Assembly (NCBI RefSeq): GCF_000004075.3
Contig: NC_026660.2
Coordinates: forward strand, 16,697,837 to 16,761,836
Direction of reading: 5' to 3'
DNA: 64,000 nt
Source of the DNA: Cucumis sativus
Lineage: Eukaryota > Streptophyta > Magnoliopsida > Cucurbitales > Cucurbitaceae
A program made the translations under genes and the position numbers. This document shows positions 37,601-49,529 of this stretch, one piece after another. Numbering within the stretch: position 1 is the stretch's first letter; every line of letters starts with the position of its first letter. Under the pieces are notes generated by a model that saw nothing but the letters and a program-made list of their open reading frames with translations, was not told the origin of the DNA and ran no database searches.

Positions 37601-39193
37601 ATATTTCAGTTGAAAGAAGTTCAGTTTTCATAATTCGTTGCACTAGCAATTCAGTTGGAAGAACTTACAGTCTGTGCAACAGGAAGACTGTCAAAAGATT
37701 CACAATTACTTCTCACACGCGCACACACAAATATTAATAATTAACAACAGCATAAATACATAGAAAAAAATTGGCAATATTTTCTTGTGATGAGGAAGTT
37801 TGAGTTTCGAAAAGACCTTTCTAATTGCTTTATCAATGGGGAAGGATAGTAAAAGTTCGTTGGCCACAGTTAACATCTGGAGACAGAATTACATTGGAAC
37901 CATATCTCTTCTGTTCTCTTTTCTATATTTGAATTGAAGTTCATTTTTTTACTTTTGCAGTAACTCTTCAAGTTCCATTGTCGGAGTCGCACACCACGTC
38001 TCTTTTATGCGGCCATATGGCCTTTTCGATGTTGCCGCTGTTACGTTGGCAAACACTTTGACACTTTTCCCATATATAGATAGCATTTCAGAAAAACTTG
38101 ATTTTATAGGCATAAACTATTACGGGCAGGTTTCTTTCTTTTTTCTCTCTCATATCGGTTCACTTATAAAGTAATGCTTTTGTTATCTGACGTCTTGAGA
38201 TTTCTCTTCCATGAATCAGGAAGTGGTATCTGGGACTGGACTAAAACTCGTAGAGTCAGACGAGTATAGTGAATCTGGACGTGGGGTGTATCCTGATGGG
38301 TTGTATCGCATGTTGCTTCAGTACCATGAAAGGTACAAACATTTGAGTCTTCCATTTATAATCACTGAAAATGGGGTATCCGATGAAACCGATTTGATTC
38401 GTCGGCCATATTTGATCGAACATCTGCTTGCTGTTTATGCTGCCATGATGAAGGTCTGCGTTCAGCTTTTTTGTCACACTATTAGTTTATGTTTCTAATT
38501 TTACAAATAAAATTGGTTTAAGAGTCACGTTTGCTTATTACCTTCATAGGGTGTTCCTGTACTTGGCTATTTGTTTTGGACTATCTCTGACAATTGGGAG
38601 TGGGCTGATGGTTATGGTCCTAAGTTTGGACTTGTAGCAGTTGATCGTGCCAATGATCTTGCCCGAATACCACGTCAATCTTATCACCTATTCTCTAAAG
38701 TAGACAACTTTCCTTTTTTCTTTTTTTCCCGTTAAAATCTACCCTCCTAACAATTGTTTTCTGACATTTAGAACACTTGGTGGTTATCATAAACAGATAG
38801 TAAACTCTGGTAAAATTACTCGCGAAGATCGTATTCAAGCATGGAGTGATCTGCACTTGGCTGCTAAACAGAAGATGACTCGACCATTTTATCGGGCTGT
38901 TAATAAACACGGTTTGATGTATGCAGGTAAGTTTATGGAATTGCAGTTTGCTAAATTAGAACTTATCATTGTGATTCTTATTTATTTCTGCTACAGGAGG
39001 CCTTGATGAGCCTATCCAACGGCCTTATGCCAAAAGAGACTGGCGGTTTGGGTACTATGAGATGGAAGGGCTTCAGGACCCATTAAGTCGCTTATACAGA
39101 TCCTTCCTTATGCCTTTTTCTGTTTTAAGGAAAAAGAAAAAGAAAACTGCCAAGGATAAAACGAGGCTTCTTCTTAGACCTCTTGAACTCTAA
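34680..39193 (+). CDS. SFR2: SFR2, galactolipid:galactolipid galactosyltransferase
   Basis: SFR2 (SENSITIVE TO FREEZING 2) is a glycoside hydrolase family 1 relative in the outer chloroplast envelope. It moves galactose between galactolipids during freezing or dehydration. Exons: 34,680-34,851; 35,157-35,498; 35,643-35,781; 36,075-36,241; 37,261-37,482; 37,961-38,129; 38,220-38,453; 38,550-38,699; 38,797-38,926; 38,997-39,193, all with GT-AG borders. The first exon has a membrane anchor (LVALFLYATKIAGVLVTLTV). FFFGLATAPAHVEDRLNDAW follows, then FRMGIDWSRIM, TLFHHSLPPWAGEYGGW, the acid/base motif TFNEPH, the nucleophile motif ITENGVSDETD, and WTISDNWEWADGYGPKFGL. The product ends in a basic tail, RKKKKK. 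In exon 2 one base is missing at about 35,437-35,444: the frame GEEEG must shift to VVTSDECQHNVAAWHN. All ten exons are otherwise conserved, so an assembly error is likelier than inactivation. Confidence 0.95.
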
Positions 39194-41780
39194 ACTTCGA
39201 TTAGAAGTATAATTTTAAAAAAGATATCGCAGGTACTCGGGTTGTTCTTGAAGAATTCCACGAGTCGAGAAATTGTAGGGAGCGCCTGTTTCCTCGTATT
39301 AGGTAACGAACGAACAAAGTTAAGATGATATGGGTGATATTGTAGTCAAATAGACAAATTGAACCATCATTCACCATCTTAATTCAAGTGTCTATATGTT
39401 TGCTTGTTTGCTGCATGCTGCATGCTGCATGCTGCTTTAGTATCATCTCATAGTTACTAAGAAAACTTCTACCTGAACCTATAATGAAACGTAATTTAAT
39501 CTAAAGTTTATGTTTTGATCGACCGTCTATTTATAATACCTAACTCATTTTGCTACCACATTTTTCTACCCAACTATTCATCCTTCCATTCTTCATTCAT
39601 TTCAACACCTTTTGGATTGTTAGTAATTTTGGTTGCATTCAAGTCCTCCAAAACAACTAATCAGATAAACTAATTTTTCCTATAGCTTGTTTGATAATAT
39701 CGGGGTCATATTCTTTCGAATTAATTGATTGACTTTTACCTATTTAAAGGTGGTTCAATGCAGAATTAAATTTTCTTTACAACTTGTATTAATGGTGTTG
39801 ACTTTTATATTTTGAAAAAATGGGAGAAAGCTGGTATGGCAAAAAAAAGGCTAAAATTTATTTTATCTTTTGGTATATTGTATTTTTGTAGCAATTAGAC
39901 CAAACATTGCATCTATTTGATAGAGATTTTGTATATTGTTGTGCTTCATACCCTGGGGTTTGTAGGAATTGGGGATATGTTTTTAGGCTTTGACCAAGAA
40001 CACTAGACTCTACAAACTTTTGGTTTTGAAGTCCATACCGTTCTTTTTTTAATGAGAATTTATAATTGGACTGAAATTTAGAGAAGTTTAATATTTGAAC
40101 ATTTAGTTGAGTTAACGTGTTCAACTACACTTATAAAGTACTTTATAGTTTAATAAAACAAGATGGAAAAAGAGTGAAACTTAAACTTTAGTCTATAAGG
40201 ATTAGAATAGTCTCATTTGTTGGTGCTCATAAATGTTTAAAATTGTTAAAATTAATTTTGTTATTTCTAAAATCACAAAGAAAATGATTAAATTTCAATA
40301 GTTGTGTTTAAGAGTGTTAGAACTAAAATTTGAATTGATTTTGGGTACTAAATGTGTGTATTTTGAAATAATTTTTAAAGTGAAGTAATTTTACCCTTTT
40401 CAAAATAATTTTTAAATATGTTCAATTTGACAAATGCCTCATTATTTATCTACTTCTGTGCTTGACATAATATTATTTAGGTTAATTTACAAATTTAGTC
40501 CATCAATTGAGGGTTTGCTGACTAATGAAAAAAAATTACTTTTCATTAGATTCATTTGATATTTAATAATAATGAATGCCACTTGAATAGCTTTTTTTTA
40601 ATTTTTTTTATTTCACGATTTACGAATTGGATTACATCTATGAATTTATGTAAATTTAGAAAATTGTAATATATCATACGATCAAATTGTGTTAATCATT
40701 ACCATAGATTGTTAAAAAAGTAAATATGAGAGAATTTATAAATAAGTAATTAATAATCGTAATAACAATAACAATAAAGGAATACGAGTTTAATTTATAA
40801 ACATGTAAGGTAATCAATGAAAAAGTTGGAGGAATCCTTAGAATAAGGAATGAGAATATGGTTGATTAAATTTTATAGAGGAATCGAATTACCTCTTCCA
40901 CGGATAGCCATTACCAAAACTATCAAATCAAATTAATGATGGGTCTCATCAACTAGTTCTATTCCTATATTTTGATCAACCATGTATGTGTATGTATATG
41001 GTTGTATTAAAAGATACTCTGGTTTTATTTTATTATACAAAATTATATATCAATTTTAGTACGACCAATCCTTCTATTTTATTCATTGAACTAATAAAAG
41101 GCTTTTATGAGTTTATTTTGGATGTTACTAGACATGATAAGTCCAAATTATAATGCTTATATTATAAAAGTTGAAAATTGTTGTATTGAGACAATGATGG
41201 CTTGCTAATGATCATAGTCATTTACAAAATAGAAAATCATGTCAAATTAGTAATTGTAAGATCTATTTTCTCGATACTCATATCTTTAATTGTTTCAAAT
41301 CGACTGTGTTTGATTGATTTTTAGATATAAACATTGTCTTTAATGGCCCTCTTGTCCATCATATTTTATCAAGGAAAGTCGTAGGCACAATGAGATTTGA
41401 CATCAGTGGAGTGAATGTCAAATCCTCAAAGGAGGGGTTTTTGCTTACAGATAGATTGTGACAAGATAGATTGTGACAACTCTCAACAAAACTGATGTAC
41501 AGTACGCTTCCAATCACGAAAGCAACACGGAATAGGTATTTTAAGCATTTAAGGTGGAGGAAGCCTTATTTAAAGAGTAGTACAATAGAATAACAAAGAT
41601 GAGAATGAAAAGCGAGAAAAAGTTCGTTGTGGACTAGCCTTATGTGTGGATGTGAATGTTTTGATAATTTTACGACATCTTCATAAGGCTATTTCTCATT
41701 ATAATTTAATCGGAAGCCGGTTTTCATTAAAAAAAAAGAAAAAGAAAATCCCACATTGGAGGAGTGAGTAATTACCCATT
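39194..41780. other. Intergenic region between SFR2 and DnaJ genes
   Basis: Contains the SFR2 3' flank, a short GCATGCT tandem repeat (about four units, 39,412-39,434) and AT-rich DNA. I see no gene. The stretch 41,370-41,760 is somewhat more complex and ends with CCCACATTGGAGGAGTGAGT, but I could not assign it to a repeat family. Confidence 0.5.
39412..39434 (+). repeat. GCTGCAT short tandem repeat
   Basis: GCTGCAT repeated about three and a half times, downstream of the SFR2 stop codon and probably within its 3' untranslated region or flank. Confidence 0.85.
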
Positions 41781-41794
41781 AAACAGTTTGAAGC

Positions 41795-41812
41795 CACGTG
41801 AGATGTCACGTG
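41795..41812 (+). promoter_or_regulatory. Paired G-boxes upstream of the DnaJ/Jiv90 gene
   Basis: Two perfect CACGTG motifs, 41,795-41,800 and 41,807-41,812, are spaced 12 bp start to start, about one helical turn. They precede a GC-richer, CT-rich stretch (41,930-42,290) that looks like the first, non-coding exon of the DnaJ gene. Suggests bZIP or bHLH control; inferred. Confidence 0.45.
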
Positions 41813-43412
41813 ATTATTAGAAAAAATGAATAAAAAATTATCTAAAGTTTCATTGGGGGAGGCTGATTTCCAACTCTTTTATGCTTTTGTCGTTGATAAT
41901 GGGGACGGGGAGATTGCTTTAACCGGAATACGGGATTCTCACCCCGTGTTTTCAACGCACAGATTGAAGTTCCGACTCCCTCAGATTATCACCTCCACTC
42001 CCCAACGCCGCCGTCTTCTTCGACATTGGATTCAAGTCCACCTTCCCGCCCTCCCTCCTACTCTTTCCCTATCTCCCTACTCTTCTTCCCGGTCCTTGTT
42101 GCACAACCTAACTCTTCTTCCCCGGCTACAACTTCCTTCTTATCAACTCCACTGTCTCTGAAGATCTAGACTCGAAATTTCGTTTTCATGCTCTTATTGA
42201 GTTCTGGTTATTAGGGTTTTCTTTCGCCTTGCCTCCACTTTTCTCACTTCCATTGGCGTACTTCTGCTGAAATTAGAGGTTTAATTTTTTCATTTCTCTA
42301 TCTTTTTGGCATTTTGGATTCTTCTGCTGTTTCCTTTTTCTCCTCATTCATTGGATTCTTTTTTTTTTTCTGCCTAACATCGTAAATATCGATGCTCTCT
42401 GTTTGTTTTGAATTTTTCTTGCTTCTTAACTTTTACCTAGTTTTTTGGAATACGTAACATGGATAAATCAGGAAAAAAAGAATTACGTGCTTCTCCCTGG
42501 GTATATATTGATTCGGAAAAAATGTGATTCTTGAATTACTACATGCAATCTTTTCATAGTTGGTTCGGGTTGGGAATGCATGTTAAATTAACTTTGTGAT
42601 TGATCTTTGTCACTCGTATTCATCTGTCTACCACATTGGTAATGGAGATGAGGGATTTTCTTAAATATGGATTATGGACTTGTATCATCCATCAGATTGT
42701 GTTATTTTCGTTTTAGTAAACTCTATTATTTTGATTTTCTATACTCTTTTTTGCTTTTGGACGGCTCTACTTCATTGATAACGCTCTTCACCACAGCTGT
42801 ACTCTGGAAAATGGGTACTCCTGTCTTGATTTTGTCTCGTTTGGGATCAAGAGATGTTTATATGTTTCTCACAAGAAGAAATACAATAAGTATAGGATTT
42901 ATTACACAATTGGTCATAAAATCTAAAGAAGTACAACAATAGTTTATAGTTGTAGTCGTGCAATATAGAAGCACACCAACTTACTACATTTCCTTTTTTT
43001 TTTTCCCGCAAAGGAACCTTTTACACAACCTTGACTGCAGAAGTTAAAAGGGAAAGGATTGTGAGTGTTAGGTGCACCGTAGTGAAACCTCACCATCAAA
43101 ATGTGCAAGTTTTGCCTCTAACAACACTGGTCGTGAATGTTTACAACTGATCTCTCTCAGTTATTTTTTATATTTTTATTGTTATTTTTTCTTTTTCTGC
43201 AAGGCTAGATTTCGTTTCAATCTATTAATGTGATTGGCCATATTTTGGTGAACTTATTTGTTACAAATCAAAGGGAAAAGAAATCAGCCTTGACTATATA
43301 CTTCTTTTGTCTACAGGCTACAATCCTGCTTGGTTGCTCTGGACCTCGTATGGTCATTAAAAATGATTGAATTGAATATTTCTTGAAATTGTACATTAAA
43401 TTCACTTTTCAA

Positions 43413-46400
43413 TGGCTCGTAAGGGTAATCAACAGAAAACAGGGTCAGAGGCCATGCATCGAACAGTAAAAAAAAGGTTCAGATTTGCAGTCCAAGGGGC
43501 AAGGAAGAGCACGAGAAATAAAGGTATTTCCCGGAGAGGAACTACCAAATGACAACCAGCATAGTCGACCGTTCGAGGAAGGGATGATGAATAGTGACTC
43601 TGGAGAAGGTTTGAAGAATCTAAAAAAGTCTGCAAAGTCCTTGAGAAAAGAAAAACAAGGAATTGAAGGACTTCATGGTCCAGAGGAACCAAATTTTCCC
43701 TCCGAAGAATCTGAGAACTGCGATGGAAACAACGGAGGCTCTAGTGTAGGAGAACAATACAAGGGGTCTTCTGGTGATAAGGACCAGGTTCAGGTAGATG
43801 GAAGCTTCAGCTTCTTTTTGAATGGAGAACACATCAGAAGTGTGATGGCTAATCTGAATTTTTCGGATAATTTTGGTGAAAAGTTCTGTGGAATCTATGT
43901 CATCAATATTTGAAGCATCCCATGTGTTTTTGGAGCAACATAGACCCCTGTTGAATTCTTTGAAGAACAACTTACTAAACACAAGTGATTATGTGGTAAA
44001 GAAGATTATGACAGCATATCCATTGTTCTGAAATGGATGATGCATTTTGGGAACATAATACTTCTCTTCTCGATTGTATGGTTGGACTGTGCCTCAGGGG
44101 CATCGATTCCTTTATTCGTATGGGGACAACATCCTTCTTTGCAGTTATATGGTTCTCCATTCTTTCAACGATTGCCATGGTTGGATTTCTTAAATTCCTT
44201 GTTGTCTTGGTAAGCTCTTGAAATACTCTTGCATTGGTGTCACTTCCTATCTCGTTTTATCTTGTTTATGTGTAACAACATCCATGAGTTTTTTTTTTTT
44301 TTTTTTGTTTGGCTTGTCGGTGTTAGTGCTATTTTATGAGATCTTTGGTGTGAGAGAAACATCCACTGTTAAGAAGGGTGGAGAGGTCTAAAGGAGGATG
44401 TGTAGTCTCTCTTCAATAAAACGGAGGACGTAGTCCTTGTTAGGCTTCATATTTCCTTTGGGGCTTCAGCATATAAGTTTTTTGCTACTATCCTTAGTTC
44501 TCTTAGTTTACTTGATTGAAACCATTTTTTTATTGGGCTTCCTTTTGTTAATATTTTATTTCTATATGTCCATGTAATCTTTCATTTGTTCTCAATGAAA
44601 ATTTAATTACTCTTAGAAAAGAAAGGCATCAACGAGTCGTTTGTCCTATGTTAGTTGTGTAGATTTGTGATACAGTTCCCAACTGGTGCAATGCTTTGTA
44701 GTTTGTATTACTTGATTGACAAATTTGATACAAAAAGGTGTTGGTATGAAATTGACTATTGAGATAGCCATGTATTGATTATGCTGAAATACCCCATGTT
44801 GACTCGTAAATAATTTATGGATCAGGTAGCAGCTGCTTCCTTGGAATTTTTGTCGGGTTTGCTTTTGCTATTTTGGTCATCGCCATCTCTGGAGCAGCTT
44901 TCCTTTGGTTCTACGGAAACTTTTGGATGACAATGCTGATTATCTTCCTTGGAGGTAATTTCTTTACCTTTGGAACGTGCACAATTTTTCCGTTTATGCC
45001 AACATCATGTCAAGGCTTATTCATTGAGGTATCACAACAATTTTCAGGATTGGCCTTTATATTGAGCCACGAAAGAGTTGCACTTTCGATCACCACTTTA
45101 TATTCGGTTTATTGTGCATGGGTATGCACTGGATGGCTTGGTTTGCTTTTGGGCCTGAATTTGTCATTTATTTCAAGCGATGCACTGATTTATGTCCTAA
45201 AGAACAACATGAATGAGCATAGGAGATCAAACAGATATCCTGAACAAACAACTGGGATGCAAGATCAGTCTAGCTTCTCTCATGATGATCCATGCAGACA
45301 TCATCTTCTGAATTTAGCGGAACAGGTTTTGCTGCTGATCGGTGTCCAGGCACACCCAACCAGTGGAGCTGATTCTGAGATATCTTCCGAAGATGAAGTT
45401 GTTCGTTTGCTGAATTGTTCAGATCACTATGCAGCTTTGGGATTGTCTCGGTATGAGAATATAGATACTTCCTACTCAAGAAGGAGTATAGGAAAAAGGT
45501 GAACTTCTGCATTAATGTTGCTACAGTTTGCATGATCTATTCTCTGTTCTAATATTTATAATCACGAGTTTCCGATTCCATCAATGTATATTTCTGTTGG
45601 ATTGGCATATTTTTTGTTTGTCATGTTGGTGATCATGACCTTCTGTTATTTAATAACACTGCATTTTGTATTGATTAATGGAAGAAAATCTCACTTAGTA
45701 TTTATTAGTGGTGTCGTACTTTTGGGAAATTAGGTGTTTTCTGCAATACTCTTGATTATTGTGATCTTCTATTTTGTTGAATGAGCTTGTAAACTGGTTA
45801 CAGGCTATGTTGGTTCATCCGGATAAAAATATGGGCAATGAAAAGGCTGCCGAAGCATTTAAGAAACTTCAAAATGCATACGAGGTAAAACTTTTTCTGA
45901 GTTTTGTATTACTGTGTTTCTTGAGAGTTGTAAGTCATTTTTATTATTTTTCATAGGTTTTACTTGATTCGATAAAGCGAAAAACCTATGATGATGAGCT
46001 GAGAAGGGAAGAGCTGCTAAACATTTTCCGGAGGTTTCAGAGTGATTCACAGAAGGTATAACCCCCATCCCCACCCACCCAACCCACCCACAGAAAGAAA
46101 GAAGAAGAGAGAATTTCCTTGTAGAAATTCCTTTAGCCTTCCTGACCCATCTTCATTTATAGAAAGGTGAAAAGGAAAAAAAAACGAAATTGAGTGACAG
46201 TGTTTTGTCAGTAATTAAATTATAAGACAAGCTGCTGAGAAATATGGAATTATGACTTAACTTGGGATCTTGGCTATGTGAACCCATTCATTTGCCCGAA
46301 AAGAAACCAAAAAGAAAAAAGAGAGAGAAACAAAACAAAAACAAAAAAACATCAATTGAGCTACAATGATGAGGACTTGATGTTTCACGGAAAGCTGATA

Positions 46401-48094
46401 TAATCTTGCGTTGGTACCATCATTTTCTTTTCACATTTTGGCATGTTCTATTGAATACTTTGACCTGAGGTTTTAAAGATTAAGTTGCATCATGTATGTA
46501 TTTGGCTCCTACTGATAAACTACTATGACAAATAAAACGAAAAAAAAGAAAAGAGAGAAAAACACAGGCAAAAACACTCGAAAACAAAAGGAAAATAAAA
46601 TTGAAGTTAAGACAAGGCTATTGGCCTATCAGAGAAGACCTGAACATTTTCTGTGTAATACACTTCGCTTTTCATAAAGATGTTGTCCTTCATTGTAACT
46701 TATACTTGGGCAGTGTGTTAAGTATTCGATGGTAGTTTCCATGCCCAAGTTTTTTGTTCGAGTATCTTAAGTTATGGATGCATTTATTTTTTAGAGTGGT
46801 CCATTTGGGTTTCCACGTTCGGCAACAAACAGAGAGGATCCTTTTGGTGAATCAAGACGAATAGCCTGCAAAAAGTGCAACAATTTTCATTTATGGATAC
46901 ACACTAGGAAATTGAAATCTCAAGCAAGATGGTGCCAGGTTTTTCCCTTCCATTTTAGACCGACTCTTGATTTATTTAGGTTTTTGATCTATTATCCTAG
47001 TGATGCATCTTATGGTACTTATGCTCACGTTTTTTCTAAGAGAAAAGATAGATTCTTATGTTGGATGCTTTGTGTATTGTTTTGTACATTTTCGTTCTTT
47101 AAAGGAATGCAAAGATTTTCATCAAGCAAAGGATGGGGATGGGTGGGTGGAGCAATCTTCACAGCCTTTTCTTTTTGGATTGCTGCAAAAGGTGTGATTT
47201 GCTTACTTGTGGATTGGCTTCTTATCAAGACGTGACATAATTTGATTTGTGGATATCTGTTGAATTATGTGACTTACCTATTTCCATTAATACGATGCTT
47301 ATAGAAAATGCTATAGTGGTATCGTACTGATGATTCTAATGTTGATTTTAAGGGTATTCACGTAGATGTATTTGATGATACACAAACTAGGTAGTGTGAT
47401 TTATCAAGAAATTCAAGTAACATGCATCTTAATTTGACTTTTGAGAGCTTTGAACTCTTTGTTGGTATAACGAACCAAATAGTCTTATCCGATTAGACTG
47501 TACCTACTCGGTTAATTTCAGTGAAAAAAGTAGTGGAATTTGGTTGCACTGAAGGATGCATGTTATATTATTCCTTTAACGCTAAAACTATGTTCTCTGT
47601 GCAGGTAGATGCTCCTTGTGCATACGTATGTGCAGAGAGCCGAATATATGATGCAACTGGATGGTATGTTTGTCAGGTAATGTCGTGAACGATCATGTCA
47701 AGTAATGTTGATATCATGCTTACCTATATAGCATCACCCACAACTTTGTATATTGGTGATTTTTGGTGCAGGGAATGAGATGTCCAGCTAACACCCACAA
47801 GCCAAGTTTTCACGTAAACACAAGTGTAACCTCTAAGCAAAACACCACTAGAGGGTCAAGTTCTAGCCAAAGAGGAGGACAGATGCCTGCATCAAATATA
47901 GAAGAGAACATGACAGAGAAGAAGAGTTCTTTGAGTGGTTTCAGAATGCCATGCAGACAGGTGCATTTGACAACGTTGGTGGTAGCGCCACGGAGAGCCC
48001 TCCGTCTAAAGCAGGAGGAAGTTTTAGCAAGAGCAGTAACAATAGTGGCAGCAGTGGTAACAAGAAAAAGAAGAAAGGAAAGAAGCAGTGGTGA
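43413..48094 (+). CDS. Membrane DnaJ protein with Jiv90 domain (DNAJC14-like)
   Basis: A J-domain co-chaperone with several membrane segments and a C-terminal Jiv90-type zinc-binding domain. Family relatives act as Hsp70 partners at the ER membrane. Exons: 43,413-44,209; 44,826-44,954; 45,048-45,498; 45,804-45,884; 45,957-46,055; 46,795-46,938; 47,105-47,191; 47,605-47,676; 47,772-48,094. The N terminus (MARKGNQQK) is hydrophilic. Membrane segments include FFAVIWFSILSTIAMVGFLK and LGLLLGLNLSFISSDALI. The J domain has LLNCSDHYAALGLSRYENID, HPDKNMGNEKAAEAFKKLQN and RRFQSDSQK. Jiv90 cysteines lie in CKKCNNFHLWIHTRK, RWCQ and GMRCPANTHKPSFHVNTS. The protein ends KKKKKGKKQW. At least seven small indels break the frame: near 43,468-43,476 (an A run), 43,885, 44,028, 44,092, 44,842, 45,470 and 47,917, plus a compensated pair around 45,290-45,355. 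Splice sites are all intact. I favour sequence error but cannot exclude a recent pseudogene. Confidence 0.88.
44300..44620 (+). mobile_element. Possible 5'-truncated LINE 3' end in an intron
   Basis: Inside the first coding intron of the DnaJ gene, 44,530-44,600 reads GGGCTTCCTTTTGTTAATAT then CATGTAATCTTTCATTTGTT and CTCAATGAAAATT. These resemble the 3' untranslated end of plant L1-type LINEs, where CTTTCATTNNTTCTCAATGAAA is common. No reverse transcriptase or clear target duplication is present. Confidence 0.35.
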
Positions 48095-49529
48095 TTATGG
48101 AGAGGTTATTTGGTTAAACATGCTAATAATTTTGAAGTGTATGGTAGCTGAGTGATTATTAAATATACAAGGTAAAGGTAAGGTAGCTCTTATAGGAAAT
48201 TTAAAAAACGAATGGTGTAGAGAGAGAAGATTGGAAAGCCATTGAAGGGAAGGATGGCATTAAGAGTTTGTATATAGAGAGAGTAGCGGTTTTAACTGTC
48301 ATAAAATGGCCTGATTTACCCCGAAGTTTAGACAGGTTGGAAATGTGTATCCTGAACCCCTGAGGTAATTGCACTAACCTTATATATGAAGAATTATTTG
48401 GAAGATGGCCTCAAAATTGGCTGTTTCCTTCATTCCCCACATTGCATATTTCTCCACTTTCTCCCTTACATGTGAACATGCATCTTCTAGGACTAGCTCG
48501 ATTCCCATTACTCGATGAAAGAATTCGAAACGTTCTTTCATCGATTTTCATACATGTGTGATAAAAAAAAAGGCCTTTACTGGAGTTTTACTCGATTTTC
48601 ATTGCTTCTCTTCTGCTAATGTTTGTAAATAGGCCGAGAGTTTTATTTCTTTACCATCCACTCGTTATTCAGTTCACGTCATGACGGTATTTTTCTTTTT
48701 CATTCAGATTGGTTTGATGGATGAACATAAATTATAATTTATAATCTATTTTATAAATTATAGCTTCTGATAGGTTTCTATATTTTGTTTCTCACCATTT
48801 TATAAATGTGGTATTTATAATTGATGTATAAAAAGTTTTTGAAACATTGTCGAAAAAAAATATATATATAACAAAATTTCAAGTTATATTAAAGATAAGA
48901 ATGGACTTATTTATATAATTTAAAACTTTGCTACCTGTTTTGTAAATACTTTTAGCAATTTTGTAATTTACAATTATTTTCTTTATTTAAACAGTTATTT
49001 ATTAATTGTAAAGATAGATTTCTATATTTTAGCAAATGTAATTTTTGTTGTATTAATAAATAATTTAGTTAATTTTATTAAATTTGAAAAACAAGTTACT
49101 ACATAAAAATAATGATGTAATATTTATTTATGTAAGACCCGTAACCAAGTTATTCAATAATAAAGCTTAAATTTGGCAAACACAATTACACTTCATATTA
49201 CTAACATTAATACACTTCATAGTTCATAAACTCTCATTTTACCAAATATAATACACCAAAATAATACACTTTATAGTTCATATTACCGTTATAATTTTAC
49301 AAAATAAAAAACACAAATAGTATTTTAAAAAAAGCTACTGCAAATAATCAAATTATGCAAATTACATTAATTTGCATAATTTATTATTTAAACTTTTATT
49401 TCTAAAAAAATAATTGAGCCGGTTCGCCCCTCTTCTTCTTCTTCTTCTTCTTCTTCTTCTTCTGCCATTTCCGTACTTCGGATAAAGAGCCAACAATCTC
49501 TCCCTTCTCAACGTCGAAGTTTGGCTCCA
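48095..49529. other. Intergenic: DnaJ 3' flank and RPS6 upstream region
   Basis: Includes the DnaJ 3' flank, AT-rich DNA and, at 49,429-49,462, a CTT microsatellite of about 11 units in the RPS6 5' leader. No other gene is seen. Confidence 0.6.
49429..49462 (+). repeat. CTT trinucleotide microsatellite in RPS6 leader
   Basis: About eleven uninterrupted CTT units 70-100 bp upstream of the RPS6 start codon. Long CT-rich leaders are common in plastid-targeted housekeeping genes. Confidence 0.9.

Noticed and set aside
41826-42161. A 111-codon plus-strand frame before the DnaJ gene
   Set aside because: The C-terminal part is CT-rich leader sequence. The family start MARKGNQQ lies downstream at 43,413, so I treat this as a non-coding first exon.
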